A DNA stretch of 64,000 nucleotides. It comes from Escallonia rubra. Its lineage: Eukaryota > Streptophyta > Magnoliopsida > Escalloniales > Escalloniaceae. The stretch spans positions 653,533-717,532 of the forward strand of contig JAVXUO010001562.1 in the NCBI GenBank assembly GCA_033065855.1. Direction: 5' to 3'. The notes below the pieces were generated by a model. It saw only the letters and a list, made by a program, of their open reading frames with translations, ran no database searches and had not been told where the DNA came from. Position numbers and translations under genes: made by a program. This document shows, piece after piece, positions 1 to 11,239 of the stretch. The stretch's first letter is position 1. Each line of letters begins with the position of its first letter.

Positions 1-1584
1 CAGAAGTACTTACCTGGATAGCTAAGCGATTCTGGTTCTCAAGCTTTCCTAACTCTTGGCTATCAGAACCTAAATAACAAACCACCCAAATGTTATTTAT
101 TGTCATTCAAGCATGCCTAGGTGTTAAATTCTCCCAAGTGAGTGAAATTACCAAAACACCCCTAGACTTGAAAAAATTACTAAATTACCCCTAACACCTA
201 ACGTACCGTTACACACCCAGTATAACTCAAAACATCCTTTTCAAACAACTAGGTGGGTTTTTCGAACAAAAATGGCCTTCTGAGAATTTTTCGTACGGAA
301 CCCTAAACCGCTCCTTAAATTGAGCGCTAAGGTTTCTATTTCAAAATATATTCAAATGGCACTGAAATGCCACAAAATTTCAGATGCTCAAGTATCTCAG
401 AGTATTTATACCACTATAAAGTTTCCGACTAAAAATAATTTTGTTTAATATATCAAATAATTCAAAAGCCTAATTTCAAATTAAAATCATGTCAGGCCTT
501 TTCCATGCTCAGAAAAATCCCATAAAATTCCATGTCGAAGGTCTTTGAAAAATAATGAGAGTTTTAGTTTGGACTTTGCCCAAATATGCTCAGAAATGGC
601 TTAAAACGTCTTGGGCAATGGATTGATATGTAATTCTAGGAACAACATTTTTTAGCAAACCCTAGTTTTTTAGATTGACCATTTTGAGGAAGAAACATGA
701 TGAATCTTAAAAAAACTCAAAACTACAAAGTTAAAGTAGGCTTATTGAGGTTTTCATAAATCCAACGAGTAATGACCTTTCTTAGCAAATCGAAGTGGCT
801 GATAGACACAGTACATCTCTGTGCAGATCAATTTTGTTCAATCGTTCTTTTGGAGCCAAAATACTATAAATTTTAAAAAACTCAAAACTACAAAGTTGTA
901 TAAAAATATTTGAGGTTTCTAGAAATATAAATTTCATAAAAATCCTATGAATAATTAAGGTTCTATGAGAAATAGAATTGGCTGCCAGAAACTGAAAATT
1001 CTGGACTTCTACAGTGAATTGAATTTGAGGTCGTTTTTCAATGTGCAAACGTGGGATTCCAAGAAAACTCAAAACTAAAAAGTTAAAGGCGACACAATTA
1101 GGCTTTCAGAAAGGGTAAAATCATCTTAATTGGATTTTAAATATACGAGATATGATAAAAATCTAACCCACTATTATGCTGCTCTATAGCAGCCTTCGTA
1201 TCAAACACACCCACAAAAGCTACCAATTTCATACCAAAAACATATATAACATCCAAATTCAGGGCTAAACTAAATATAGAGTTTAGAAATTTTGTTACCT
1301 TGAATTTCCCCTTGCCCTGGCCTTGTTTCTTCTCTCTTTCTTCCTCTCTGTACTTCACATAAAGGGAGTGGGCAGACTTCTTGGACGACTGTCCTCTCAA
1401 GGCTCTCTTTTTATATAGTTGCCCTTAGTTGGAAATTTCTAAAGACTCCCCTCATCTTTAGCTGTTTTCTTGTCTCACCCACATTCTTTTAAAAGATTAC
1501 AAATTCTTGACTTAAAGTAAATAACAATAAAAAATTTCAACACATAAAAGTTTCATCGACGAAAATAAAATTTTGGGCATTACA
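1..1584 (-). repeat. LTR of a Ty3/gypsy-like retrotransposon, partial
   Basis: Read on the minus strand, an LTR-type start TGTAATGCCC begins at 1584. It is immediately preceded (1585-1597) by a purine tract, AAGGTGGGGAGAA, the usual arrangement of a polypurine tract next to a 3' LTR. A TATA-like CTATATAAAAA lies at 1408-1418 on the same strand, where an LTR promoter could sit. The other LTR end is not seen and may lie outside the window. No convincing gag or pol is found inside, and the short ORFs are not recognised. The superfamily call rests on the terminus and tract style only. Confidence 0.55.
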
Positions 1585-1768
1585 TTCTCCCCACCTTATT
1601 AATCTGCAACTTAGGAGCATTATAAATTGTCACTAAAGGTCACAATCAATACCACTGGCAATAATCGGCGCTAAATACTCCAATTAATATATATTACAAC
1701 TGCCACTAAAGGAATAACTAAAATTCTAAGATTAACCGTAAACCGTATTCTAGGTGTGGGGTATTACA
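1585..1768 (-). repeat. Second LTR-like terminus inserted in a Helitron gene
   Basis: On the minus strand a second LTR-like start, TGTAATACCCC, begins at 1768. The Helitron coding similarity stops exactly there, so this is an insertion junction. The 184 bp to the next polypurine tract does not resemble the LTR below 1584 beyond the first ten bases, so two different elements or a heavily deleted one are present. Confidence 0.45.
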
Positions 1769-3085
1769 TGTCCAATGATATTTTTCTTGAACAATTGATT
1801 TTTGAGATCTTGTAACGTTGCTTGGAACACTCTAGAAACCAAATCTGGTCTATGTCTTGTGCATGTTAGCCTTCTTTCAGCTGATCGTGTATCTCTTTCC
1901 ACTCAGGATTACATGTCATCATAAGGAAAAGATATGTCTTTCCATATCGTTGAATTAAAGCCATTGTATCTAAGTATCAACAATATATTCCACGGGGCCC
2001 CCCACCAAAAGATGCCGGAAGAACTATCCTTCGACAGTTTAACTCCCTCTAGTTTCTCCCGCAATTATAGAATCTGTAATCCCTAATATAGTTTAGCTCT
2101 GATATTTGATCATTTCTCCGAAATTAATTAAGCATAGTTGTCTCTAACTTGATGTACATATTCACTGCACACTGCTGTAATAGTTGGCTAGCTAGTACAA
2201 GAGTTTATTTTTCATATTCTCGCTCTTGCAATTTGTAAAAATAATATTGTTTACATGAAACCTTTGCACCAGTTTGGTTACCAACATCTATATCAAAGTT
2301 CTAACTTGAGATTATTTTTAAGTAGTAGTACTTTATAATCAATTCAAATAAAAAATTATTAGGGTTACCTTGATCTCGTCGGCTACACATATTTGCGGCA
2401 GAGCTAAAATTTGGCATCTTTAAGGCTCTCTTGGTCATAGAAGTGCTCTTTTTCTAGATATCTTGATGCCATCCAGTTTCTCCTTTTGGAAAACTGGTCA
2501 TTGTAAGATTGTAGTAACTTTAATAGTGCTTCACATGACATTTATGATATGGATATGCATGAATTACAACATCTCTTTTAAGATGTATGTTTGGATTATT
2601 CCCATCAATTCATATTGCGCTACTTGATCAGCTATTGGTACGTTGTAAACCCGTTGATCTAACTTGACATCATATCTACTATGAATTTGAATTCATCAAA
2701 TGAAGGATAATCCCTCAACCTACGCAAGCATTGTGCATAAGGGTTTTCCTGAAGAAGTCCCATGAGTATGTTTACCACTATTTCATTCAACTTTGCTTCT
2801 GGTAATGCATTCAACCTATTCTGGATCTCAATTTGGGTATCAAAAAAGTATAGTTGAATGTAATACATATTATATTCATTAGGTATGAGAGCCGAAAGAT
2901 CGCGATATATCTATCCCCGTGCTCAAAAAGTATAAACAGCATTCCTTGTAGATGCAAGCTCTTTGTCCAAGTTAACCTCGAAGATTGTGAAAGAGAATAT
3001 GTTGTTACATGCGCATATGTTCGTTCAAAGTGTTTAGGCTTTTTGGATGAATATGTGAAAAAAAAAGAGTAGCTCATCTGCAACA
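1769..3085 (-). pseudogene. Helitron replication/helicase protein fragment, broken
   Basis: Minus-strand translation gives, in order and in shifting frames, the hallmarks of the Helitron_like_N region of plant Rep/helicase proteins. They are IYRDLSALIPNE, YIQLYFFDTQIEIQNRL, LRDYPSFDEF, DVKLDQRVYNVP, GWHQ-like KLDGIKIS, IVLPASFGGGPR, TCNPEWKE, and DLVSRVFQATLQDLKNQLF. The order is that of the intact family. There are several frameshifts and stops, and the reading is cut at 1769 by an LTR. The Rep catalytic motif and helicase part are not present, so it cannot be functional. In living elements this protein drives rolling-circle transposition. Confidence 0.75.
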
Positions 3086-4400
3086 TCTACAGGTTCTAGC
3101 TTAACATCTCCATTCGACAACCAAAATTTGGTGGCTCGTATTGAAACTTCTTCGCCTAACAATGATTGCAAGGACAGACACAAGGATCCACATCAAGAAC
3201 TGATACTGAACATAAACAATTACCGGTTCATCAAGGTCATTTATAATCATTACAAAAACTTAAACCAACAGATGTTTAAACATGATCAACAGCTATTGGT
3301 AAGATACTACCTTTATCCTTGTAGCTTTCTCCTTCTCTTTTAATAGAATTAATGGGTAATGAAGCTAACTTGAACTTATTGGCTCTTGGATGGCTCTAGG
3401 GTAACCTGAATGAGTTTAAGAATTATTTTAAAGGGCTTCATATGTTTATTTTCTTAGGGTAAAAATTAACCTTAAACCTAAGAAAACCATATATTCCAAT
3501 AAGGATAATCTAAGGGGAAAAAAAGCTTCATATTTATGAAAGTCAAAACCACCCTTATTTTGTAATAAAACTCTAATCCAAAAAAGAGTCAAAAAACACC
3601 CTTGATGACCAATAATGTTTGATGAACACTTTAAATTTAAAAGGGCATTTCAAGGAAAGAAAAGATTAGCCATTTATATGTGTATAGATATTTACATAAA
3701 AGAAAAGTGAATATTGAAAATTAGATTGTGGTTATCAATTCTTTTTGTTAAACCTTACGTTTATGTGCTTACTTTCTTTTTTTATGTTTAAAGCTGAAGA
3801 AATTTACATTAAGTCGAAATTATAAACAAAAGTATCTATATCGGAATCCTTCGAGACAAAATTCTTTAATAAATATACGAAAACAAAAGAGGAGTGAGTT
3901 GAGCTAGAGGTTGTCCAGAAGATGTAGCTTCATTAATATCTAAACTAGTCGTCTTGGCTAACTTAGACCGTAAGCAAGTTAGCATCACGATAACAAAAGC
4001 TGCTGAATGTGGGGACAAGAGCTGGCCAGAGTCATGCAATCGCGCTTGACAGAGAGTCACGCTGGATGTGTGAAAGTCATTGGCTGTCGGCATTAGACCT
4101 ACAAAGTATACATGGAGCAACAAGGGAATCAGATTCAATAACAATATAATGAAGATGTAAATGAAGGATCATCTAGAGTGGGCGTCAAATGACAAGTAGT
4201 TCAGCCACTACATTTATGGCAGTGTCAATTGCAAGAAGCCCCGGTGTAGCGAACTGCCTCAAAAAATATCCTCTAGACCTAAAAACGGGATATAAGAATT
4301 AAAGAAGTTGCCATCTAATTTAATTAAACACAGGAAAATAAAAAAAAATTGAAAATGAATCTAAAAATGTCCAAAGACTACTAATCTATCAAATACAAAG
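3086..4400. other. Gene-free interval, AT-rich
   Basis: No recognisable coding sequence. Short ORFs on both strands (for example 3128-3343 and 3866-4144) have no family features, no splice context and no codon bias. This may be further decayed transposon DNA. Confidence 0.4.
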
Positions 4401-4401
4401 A

Positions 4402-4640
4402 AATGGGTTCGGGGACTAAGTTATATGACGGGAAGGTGTTAGGCACTCGTAGTACCTTTTGGTTTCTACTTCACTTAATTCTACATTATTGGTTTGAATT
4501 CGACATCAGAGGTCGAATGACCTACGTATCTAGTCAGATAAACCAAAACCAAAACCATCATAATTTAATCGGACCCTATGGGACGCGACCTATACTTCGG
4601 TCTTTGACTCAGACTATCCTAAGAAATGAAATGAACTGAA
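4402..4640 (-). repeat. LTR-derived arm, inverted relative to 7.1-7.3 kb
   Basis: The segment around GGGGACTAAGTTATATGACG, with GACCTACGTATC further on, matches in reverse complement the segment near 7,100-7,320 (GTAACTTAGTCCCGGGAC and ATACGTAGGCAATTCGACC) at roughly 70-80 percent by eye. This makes a widely spaced inverted pair about 2.5 kb apart. It is probably the same LTR family in opposite orientations rather than one transposon's termini. Confidence 0.45.
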
Positions 4641-4734
4641 ACACTATTTAATCCAAAAAACTGAAAATGTTCGAGAAATCTCTTGCCTAGAAAACTCGAC
4701 TACCACTACCATACCCTAATTGAGTTTAATTAAT

Positions 4735-5270
4735 GCCCCAATAAGGCTAGTTATAAGGTAATTAGGGTTAATAAGATCGAGTTAATTGAGTTGATTATGT
4801 TTAATTAGTGTTAATTAGAGTTTACTTGTCATTTAATTAAGGTTAATCAATGTTAATTAGGGCTGATTAGCCCTTATTAGGGCTAATTGGAGTTACTTGG
4901 GCTTAATTAGGGTTAATTAGTGTTAACTATAGTTTAACTAGGACTTACTTAAGGCTTAATTTGGGTTAATTAGGATTAATTCCTTATTATTAGGATTAGG
5001 ATTTTGGGATTGTAATTCAACAACTATTGTAGCAATAATTACAACAGTAATTATAAAAATAACTATAGTCATATCACAAAAATAACCATAATCAGTTAGG
5101 GTTTAGGTTTATCAGGGCTATTAGGATGTAATTATGGCTAAATACGGGATAATTAGGTTTAATTAGGGTAAATTATGGTTGATTAGGGATAATTGGGGCT
5201 AATTAGGCTAATTCGAGCTATTTAGGATTGACTATAGTCAAGTGGGTTTAATTATACTCAATTAGTGTTA
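4735..5270. repeat. Degenerate TTAATTAGGG-type repeat tract
   Basis: About 530 bp is dominated by variants of GGGTTAATTAG and TTAATTAGGGCTAATTAG. The spacing is irregular, so this looks like a decayed minisatellite rather than a clean array. No coding potential. Confidence 0.6.
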
Positions 5271-5648
5271 TTCAGGATTTATTGTTTACGTTTTTGAGTT
5301 TATGGTATAGGGTTACTTTAAATTTGGTCAGAAGTGTTGATTTTACTCGATCATTGTATTATTGCTCTTAATTTCCCGTAAGAGTCGATCATTATCTTAA
5401 ATGTTAATATTTTTCTCAATCCCTATTAGGTCCCTAACTCTCATCTCATACAAAACCATCAAACTAACAAACAAATAACGGTTTCGTACATTACCTAGCA
5501 CCTTTATATATTCAACAATTTCAGTAGAATACATGTTTTCAACAATTGAAGGACAATACATGCTTTCAATAATTAAATGTACAATAAAAATCATCTATGA
5601 TCTCTAACAATTTCAATACGATAAATTATTTCTAGCATATTATAATTT

Positions 5649-6450
5649 CTAACCAGGAAAAAAAAGTGAGTTAAGGCAGTGGTGGTGGACGACGACAGTG
5701 GTGCACGGAAGACAGCGGGGGGAGGGGGGACTGTGGCGATGGTGGTATGAATGTGAGGTGGCTATGGAGTGGTGGTGCGATCGTGGGGTGGCTGTGGCAG
5801 TGGCAGTGGTGGGGTAGCTGCGGGGCGGTGAGGTGGCAATGGTTATACGGCTGTGGGGTGACAAGGTGGCTATGGGGCCGACACATTTGAGGGGAAAGGG
5901 AAGGGCGTTGTGGTGGTAGGGGCCTGTCACCGGCATGGTGGTAGAGAGGGACAAAGGCGGGGATGTATGGTGGAGGGGACAGTGGATGAGGTAAAGGGGA
6001 CGGTGGAGAGAGAGAGGGGGGGGGGGGGAAGTGCACCGGGGAGAAAAGATAAGGAAAATAGGGTTACGTGACTTTTAGCGACGGATCTTTGTTGTTGCTA
6101 AAGGTCCGTCCCTAAAAGTAACCTTTTTAATCCAATTTTAGTGACGAACTTTTAGCGACGGAAACAATCATCGCTATAATGCTTAAACATTTTTGCAAAA
6201 TACTACTTTCAGCGACAGATACCCGCTAAATGTCCGTCACTAATTGTTTTCTCCCAGGCTAAAAATCTGATAAAAAATAAACAAATTACAAAAAAAATTA
6301 GCGCCGAAAATTCTGTTGGTATTTATCTGTCGCCAAAGTGCATCGCAAAACTTTTAGCGATGGACTTTTTGCGACGGGGGCCTCCGTCTCCAAAGGTGAC
6401 TTTTAGCGACGGCTTTGTGTCCATCGCTAAAGAATTGTTTTCTTGTAGTG
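5649..6450. mobile_element. CACTA element right end (solo)
   Basis: The block ends at 6442-6450 with CTTGTAGTG, the CACTA terminus. The preceding 380 bp holds many direct and inverted copies of TTTTAGCGACGG and its variants, the subterminal repeats typical of En/Spm-type elements. The purine-rich core 5,649-6,040 gives only low-complexity His/Pro-rich ORFs on the minus strand. No matching CACTACAAG start was found upstream, so the left end is deleted or outside the window. Confidence 0.7.
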
Positions 6451-6451
6451 G

Positions 6452-7420
6452 GAGATTGTGATTGATTAGATGACTTAGAAATATCTTGTGATTTATCCTT
6501 GATATATGTGATTAATCCTTAATTTATATGAGATATGGAGATAATTGATATAGAGATAATTATCGCATTAAGGCCAAATAATGTCTCAAATTTTGAAAAA
6601 TATATTTTTAAGATATGGGATGAACCGGCCGATTTTTTACTAATCGGCTAGTTAGTTGACTTTTATCAATCTGCGATTTTTATCAAATATTCTGTCTTAT
6701 TTTCAAATCAAAGATTGATATGGTTATCTTTACAATTTTTGGCATCCCGGACCACTATAAAAAGGGCCTTTAGGCTACATTTTCAAAGGATAATTTTTTC
6801 TCCCTAGAGCTTTTATACCATTTCTTCCTTAGAAGTAGAAATTTAGCACTTCATATCCATTTATATATATTCTTAAGCCACTTGTATCGAGGATCCGTCT
6901 TAAGGAGTTTCCAAGTCTTCTAGACCAGCACATTCAAGAGGTAATTTTATTAGCTTTTCAGAGTAGAAAATCACGTAAAGTTGTCTCCCCATTCCGTAGT
7001 CACATTTCTATTCAAAAACATAAAAAATGAGTCTTTTACATTACGTAGTCACATCCCGAAATGTAGACTACTTCCCATAGGACTATAGTTGAACTACGTC
7101 GTTTTTATTCCAATTAGTCTGATCGAATACGTAGGCAATTCGACCCTTATTGCCAAGTTCAAGCCAAAAATCTAAAAATTAACTTAGGGTGAGTCTTGTT
7201 ATATTTTGAATACTATATATATGTTTTTTATGCTAAAAATCATTAAAAGCAAAGTAGAGAACGAAAGGGTGCGGTGAGTGCCTAATATCTTCCCGTTGTG
7301 TAACTTAGTCCCGGGACCCCTCTCTTGGTTTCGATAAACTACTCACCCTTATGGACACTTTAGAGTCAATTTTACGATTTTCTTATTTTGTCTTATTAAA
7401 TAAGATGACGACTCCAGAAA
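6452..7420 (+). repeat. LTR-like segment with promoter and primer-site remnant
   Basis: A strong TATA context, CACTATAAAAAGGGCC, is at about 6,750. A conserved-looking stretch, GAGTGCCTAATATCTTCCCG, is at about 7,277, and ATGACGACTCCAG follows near 7,405. It resembles the GGCGACTCCA region next to the LTR of Tat/Ogre-type gypsy elements. Limits are approximate and no gag-pol follows; the next coding similarity belongs to a CACTA element. Confidence 0.4.
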
Positions 7421-7559
7421 ATCCTTCTTCTGGGAATTTTTTCCAAGGCAGTGTGCTACAACGTGTAAGTCTCAAACCAGACTATACTATATGTTATATA
7501 TAGTTATGTGATTTATTAGTATGCAGATATATCCTTAATTTTCACCTTCTTCTAAAATA

Positions 7560-8307
7560 GGTTCAATCGGTCGACAAACAAATAGATTCCCACTTGAAAG
7601 TGCTAGCTCAAGGTCCTAGTAAACAAGTATCTTGTTATGGAGGCTATATCGTCAACGAGTTTAGATTTAACACAAAATATGGAGACTGAACTAAAAAAAC
7701 CCAAAATAGTGGAGTCTTGGTCAACGGCGAGTGTTATGATGAGAATTGCATGGATTTTTACGGAGAGCTGCATGAGATTGTTAAGCTAACATATGTGGGT
7801 AGCCAAAATCGCTTGGTAATGTTCAAGTGTACATGGTTTGTTATTACATGCAGTAGAGGAATGCGTGTTAGCTCACAAGAGATTGTAGATGTAAATATTA
7901 AGTTAAGACTTACACTAAACGAACCGTTTGTGTTTGCTAGTCAAGCTGCATAAGTGTTCTACGCGGAAGATGTTGCCAATCCTAAATCGCATTGGTTTAC
8001 TGTTATCAAGTTCAAAAAGTTGTCAGTCGCATATGACAGTGAGGTAAACACCTATCAAGCCGCCCAAGCACCTGTCTTGGTACTTGTTGATATGAACAAC
8101 AAGGACGACCATCTTCCTCTTCAACCAACACTTCATCTAGGAGAAGAAGTCATAGTTGATGATGAGGAAAGTGTTGAAGATTATGAGGATGAGTCTACTG
8201 ACGAAGAGGATGAATTACAAGATGAAGAGGACGACGAGTCCCAAGAAGAAAACGATGATGAGTCTGAAGATGAAGACGATGATGATTCTCAAAATGAAGA
8301 TGATTGA
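7560..8307 (+). pseudogene. CACTA transposase (TNP2) C-terminal part, DUF4216
   Basis: Translation shows CYGGYIVNEFRFNTK, QNSGVLVNGE, DFYGELHEIVKLTY, LVMFKCTWF and VFYAEDVANPKSHWF. This is the DUF4216 region found at the C-terminus of plant CACTA TNP2 proteins. It is followed by a long Asp/Glu-rich tail (8,156-8,304) and a TGA stop. In-frame stops are present: TGA near 7,687, and TAA at 7,951-7,953 where the family has Gln before VFY. The catalytic N-terminal part is absent. TNP2 is the DNA-cutting transposase of En/Spm elements; this copy is dead. Confidence 0.8.
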
Positions 8308-8451
8308 CTTGGACTTTTGTAACGTTTATGACTTTTAATAAGTAACTTGAATATTTCGCTTAGTTTTACGACATAACAAAGGCATCTTCCTAATGTGACA
8401 TGTACTTAATTACTTAGTAATATGTTAAATTTACTCGCTTATCTAGTTCAT

Positions 8452-8513
8452 AGTAGAGAATCTAATTACTAGCATAATATTCACCATAAGTTTCTGTTTT
8501 TAGTTATGTATAG
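8452..8513. repeat. 62-bp direct repeat, copy 1
   Basis: Begins AGTAGAGAATCTAATTACTA and ends TAGTTATGTATAG. It is repeated with few mismatches at 8,992-9,053. The two copies bracket the captured CLASSY-like fragment. The TTTTTAG/TTATTAG near the 3' edge looks like an intron acceptor. Confidence 0.75.
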
Positions 8514-8520
8514 CTTATGG

Positions 8521-8990
8521 CATAGTGTGGGATTTAATACCTGATGTTGTAGATTTATACCCCCATCAATGTGAATGTTTTGAGTTTATGTGGAAGAACA
8601 TAGCGGGAGGTATATACATTGACAAGTTGGAAAATCCCCTCTCTGGTGCCGAGGTGGATGCATTATCTCGCCTCCCCCCAGTATAGGGAAAACCCTTATG
8701 ACCATAGTGTTTCTGCAGTCATTTTTTGAACTTTAACCTGGAATCCAACCCTCTTATAGTTGCTCCTAAAAGCATGCTTCTTAGCTGGGAGGAAGAATTT
8801 AAAAAGTGGAAAGTTAATATACCATTTCACAATTTGAACAAGCTCAAGTTATCAGGCAAGGAAAATACAATAGCTGTTACTTTTCTGAAAAAATGTGGGC
8901 ATCAATCGACTACAAATGCTATTCGTTTCTTGAAGTTTATATTCCTGGGATAAAGGATAGAAGTATTGTAGGTATCAGCTATAATTTTTA
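8521..8990 (+). pseudogene. CLASSY-type SNF2 remodeller fragment captured in CACTA
   Basis: The frame gives VWDLIPDVVDLYPHQ, FEFMWKNIAGGIYID and, after a stop and shifts, MTIVFLQSFFEL, LIVAPKSMLLSWEEEFKKWK, PFHNLNKLKLSGKEN and RSIVGISYN. This order matches the start of the SNF2 ATPase domain of CLSY/DRD1-class proteins. Those proteins recruit Pol IV or Pol V in RNA-directed DNA methylation. The ATP-binding site (family APGTGKT) is degraded to PPV-stop-GKP, and the rest of the ATPase is missing. It lies between the TNP2 and Transposase_24 remnants, bracketed by 62-bp direct repeats, so it is a captured piece rather than a host locus. The sub-class (CLSY1/2 or CLSY3/4) is not resolved. Confidence 0.7.
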
Positions 8991-8991
8991 C

Positions 8992-9053
8992 AGTAGAGAA
9001 TCTAATTACTAACATGTTATTCACCCTAAGATTTTGTTATTAGTTATTGATAG
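8992..9053. repeat. 62-bp direct repeat, copy 2
   Basis: Second copy of the repeat at 8,452-8,513, beginning AGTAGAGAATCTAATTACTA. It starts right where similarity to the CLASSY ATPase domain ends. Confidence 0.75.
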
Positions 9054-10990
9054 ATTACGGGTCATTTGTGGTTGTGGTGGATGGCGAGCTACGTCCAGGC
9101 CAGTGGTTGGGTCCTTGGCATCGCCTGCTAATGACGAGGCACATAGCATGACCATCCAGGAGGTCCTGACCCCAGCCACAACCACAACTTACAGTCCTAG
9201 CCCCAGGCGAAGCTATCCCAGTCGCATGTTGGTTCTTCTTCTTCAGTGAGTTTGACGTCATTAAGTATATTTGATATTAGCATTTAGTCATCATGTCCAC
9301 CTTCTATTTGAAATGCATTAATGTTGGTATTTTGGAGGATCTCGTCGAGGTCGTGGACCCACACGCGGGATGAACATCGATCCCCAGCGAGTTACTCTCA
9401 TCAAGGATGGCTAGTAAGTAAAAAATCACATAATGCAGTATTGACACTTTAATGATTCCGATAGTTATTCTTGTTCACTTATTTAATGATATTAATGTTA
9501 TTCTTTATCATGATCTCGGAGTGTGCGGTGAAAACGAAGATCGGTGTCTTTGTGAAGGGCCGCTTCTTTTAGCCACTACTATACTAGAAGGACTGGGATG
9601 CCGGGAGGAAGGAGAACCTGTAGGAGGAGTGGCCAGTATGGTTTGATGAGTTCTCAGCTAATATTTGTTTAATTAGTACTTTATATTTAAATTAATCATA
9701 CTGATTGTATAGTTGGATGCATCGCATGAGGAGTTCGAGTTTTTGTCACCTATGCAGCAAGCACTGAGGAGGATGACTTTTTTGCCTGCATCGCCAAAAA
9801 TTACAGGCGATGGTTACACGATGCATGAGAATTGGCGAGGAAGTTGCTATTGGAGGGTGCCCCGATGGACGAATAGAAAGGGTATCCCCCTCATTGGATC
9901 TCACCATATGTATGGGGGCAGATGGTTGATAGGTGGATCATTGATCCATCTTATGAGGTGAAAAGTACGAGTGGGAGGTCTAACAAAAAGGATCAGGATC
10001 CTATGCACACGGAAGGGTCAGTGCCTCACGACATCGTCCGACATAAGAATGTAGCTGAGCATCTGCACCTAGAAAAGGTTGAGGCGTGTGCTTTGACATA
10101 CACGATGACGCACATGACAAAAAAAATAAAGATGATGCCTATCGGGCGGGGAGTTCGTTTCACAGGTTGCTTGGCAGATCGATGTAAGTTACAAATTAAC
10201 TAGTTTATAGTTAAAAATTTTGATAATGTCTTCATTATCGAGTGGCACTACAAGAAAAGGGATTTTTAGTGACAGACAATTCCGTTGCTAAAAGTCCATT
10301 TCCCGTCGAAAAAGACTTTTAGCGACAGACACCCCGTCGCCAAAAGTTCATTGCCATTAACCCTGTCACTAAAATAGCGCCAAAAAAATTGACTTTTAGC
10401 GACGGGACGATAAAATCAATATCGACGAAATTTTCATTGCTAAATTAATTTTTGTATTTTAGTTTAATTTCTTTTTTTTAATTAATAATTTCAAAAAAAT
10501 ATTTAGCGGCCTCGTAAGAATAGATTGGAGGGTCTCGGTAGCAGTTCGGTCAGCCATCAGCGTCCACTGGTACAAGTATGAGTACTAAGGGATTGAAGCG
10601 GTGGCTGGATACACTGTGAGTCATCGAAGAAGGAAAGGGCGTGTACGCGGCCTGCCCAGCGTGACTACACGTGCCATGATGGGAGGGCCCCACCCTTTAC
10701 TGCCCTTCCACAGGCACAAACACCGACCGCGAAGCGACAGTTACACTTGGAGGATGTTCGTCGCATTGCTCGAGAGGTGGTCAAGATGATGAGAGCCCAG
10801 AATGAGGTACAAAACAGTTACTTTATGAAGCCAATATACATGAATAAACACAATATACAAATACTAATGAGAATGATTGCGTGCTTTTAGTGTAGGACAT
10901 TATAGCTGGGCAGTCCGAGCCGGATCCGGATGACACCCCCGTGGACGATGACGAACATGGTTCAAATCCCGGTCTTGACGAGCCCTGAGC
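9054..10990 (+). pseudogene. CACTA second protein (Transposase_24 family), decayed
   Basis: Remnant of the TNPA-like protein of CACTA elements. Readable pieces are FGGSRRGRGPTRG (about 9,330), VDRWIIDPSYEVKS (9,925), NKKDQDPMHTEGSVPHDIV (9,981), AEHLHLEKVEACALTYTMTH (10,054), GQPSASTGTSMSTKGLKRWL (about 10,550) and a C-terminus DPDDTPVDDDEHGSNPG ending near 10,987. The same protein, better preserved, is on the minus strand at 51,726-52,700 and gives the exon order. Frameshifts and stops are frequent. The last intron contains a CACTA left end (10,246-10,510) that is absent from the other copy. In active elements this protein binds the subterminal repeats. Confidence 0.7.
10246..10510. mobile_element. 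CACTA left terminus inside the Transposase_24 intron
   Basis: CACTACAAGAAAAGG at 10,246 is followed by subterminal copies of TTTTAGCGACAG/GG. The flanking triplets (TGG on the left; TCT after 11,734) do not match. It is therefore not clearly the partner of the right end at 11,734 and may be a solo end. Confidence 0.65.
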
Positions 10991-11239
10991 TCTCCTCCTC
11001 TTTCCCTCTCCTGCCCTCCTAGAATTTTGCTCCCCTCCCCTATTTTTTACCCCCACCTACTCTTATCCCCGCCCCCCGTTTTGTTTGTATACAGCTAATG
11101 GACAATGTTATATATTTTTTGTTCAATATTTTGTTCCATCAGCAATTATTTAACTCTAATGTGGATTGGAATTGCTTGTTGATGGATGTGGATTAGTTGG
11201 GATTGTATAATTGGATTGTGATTTGAATTACAGGTTTGG

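Noticed and set aside
5649-6036. Pro/His-rich minus-strand ORFs suggesting a cell-wall protein
   Set aside because: Simple-sequence core of a CACTA end; no signal peptide with regular SPPPP repeats and no conserved frame.
8156-8307. Acidic Asp/Glu-rich tail as a separate nuclear protein
   Set aside because: It is continuous in frame with the DUF4216 segment and such tails are usual at the end of TNP2 proteins.
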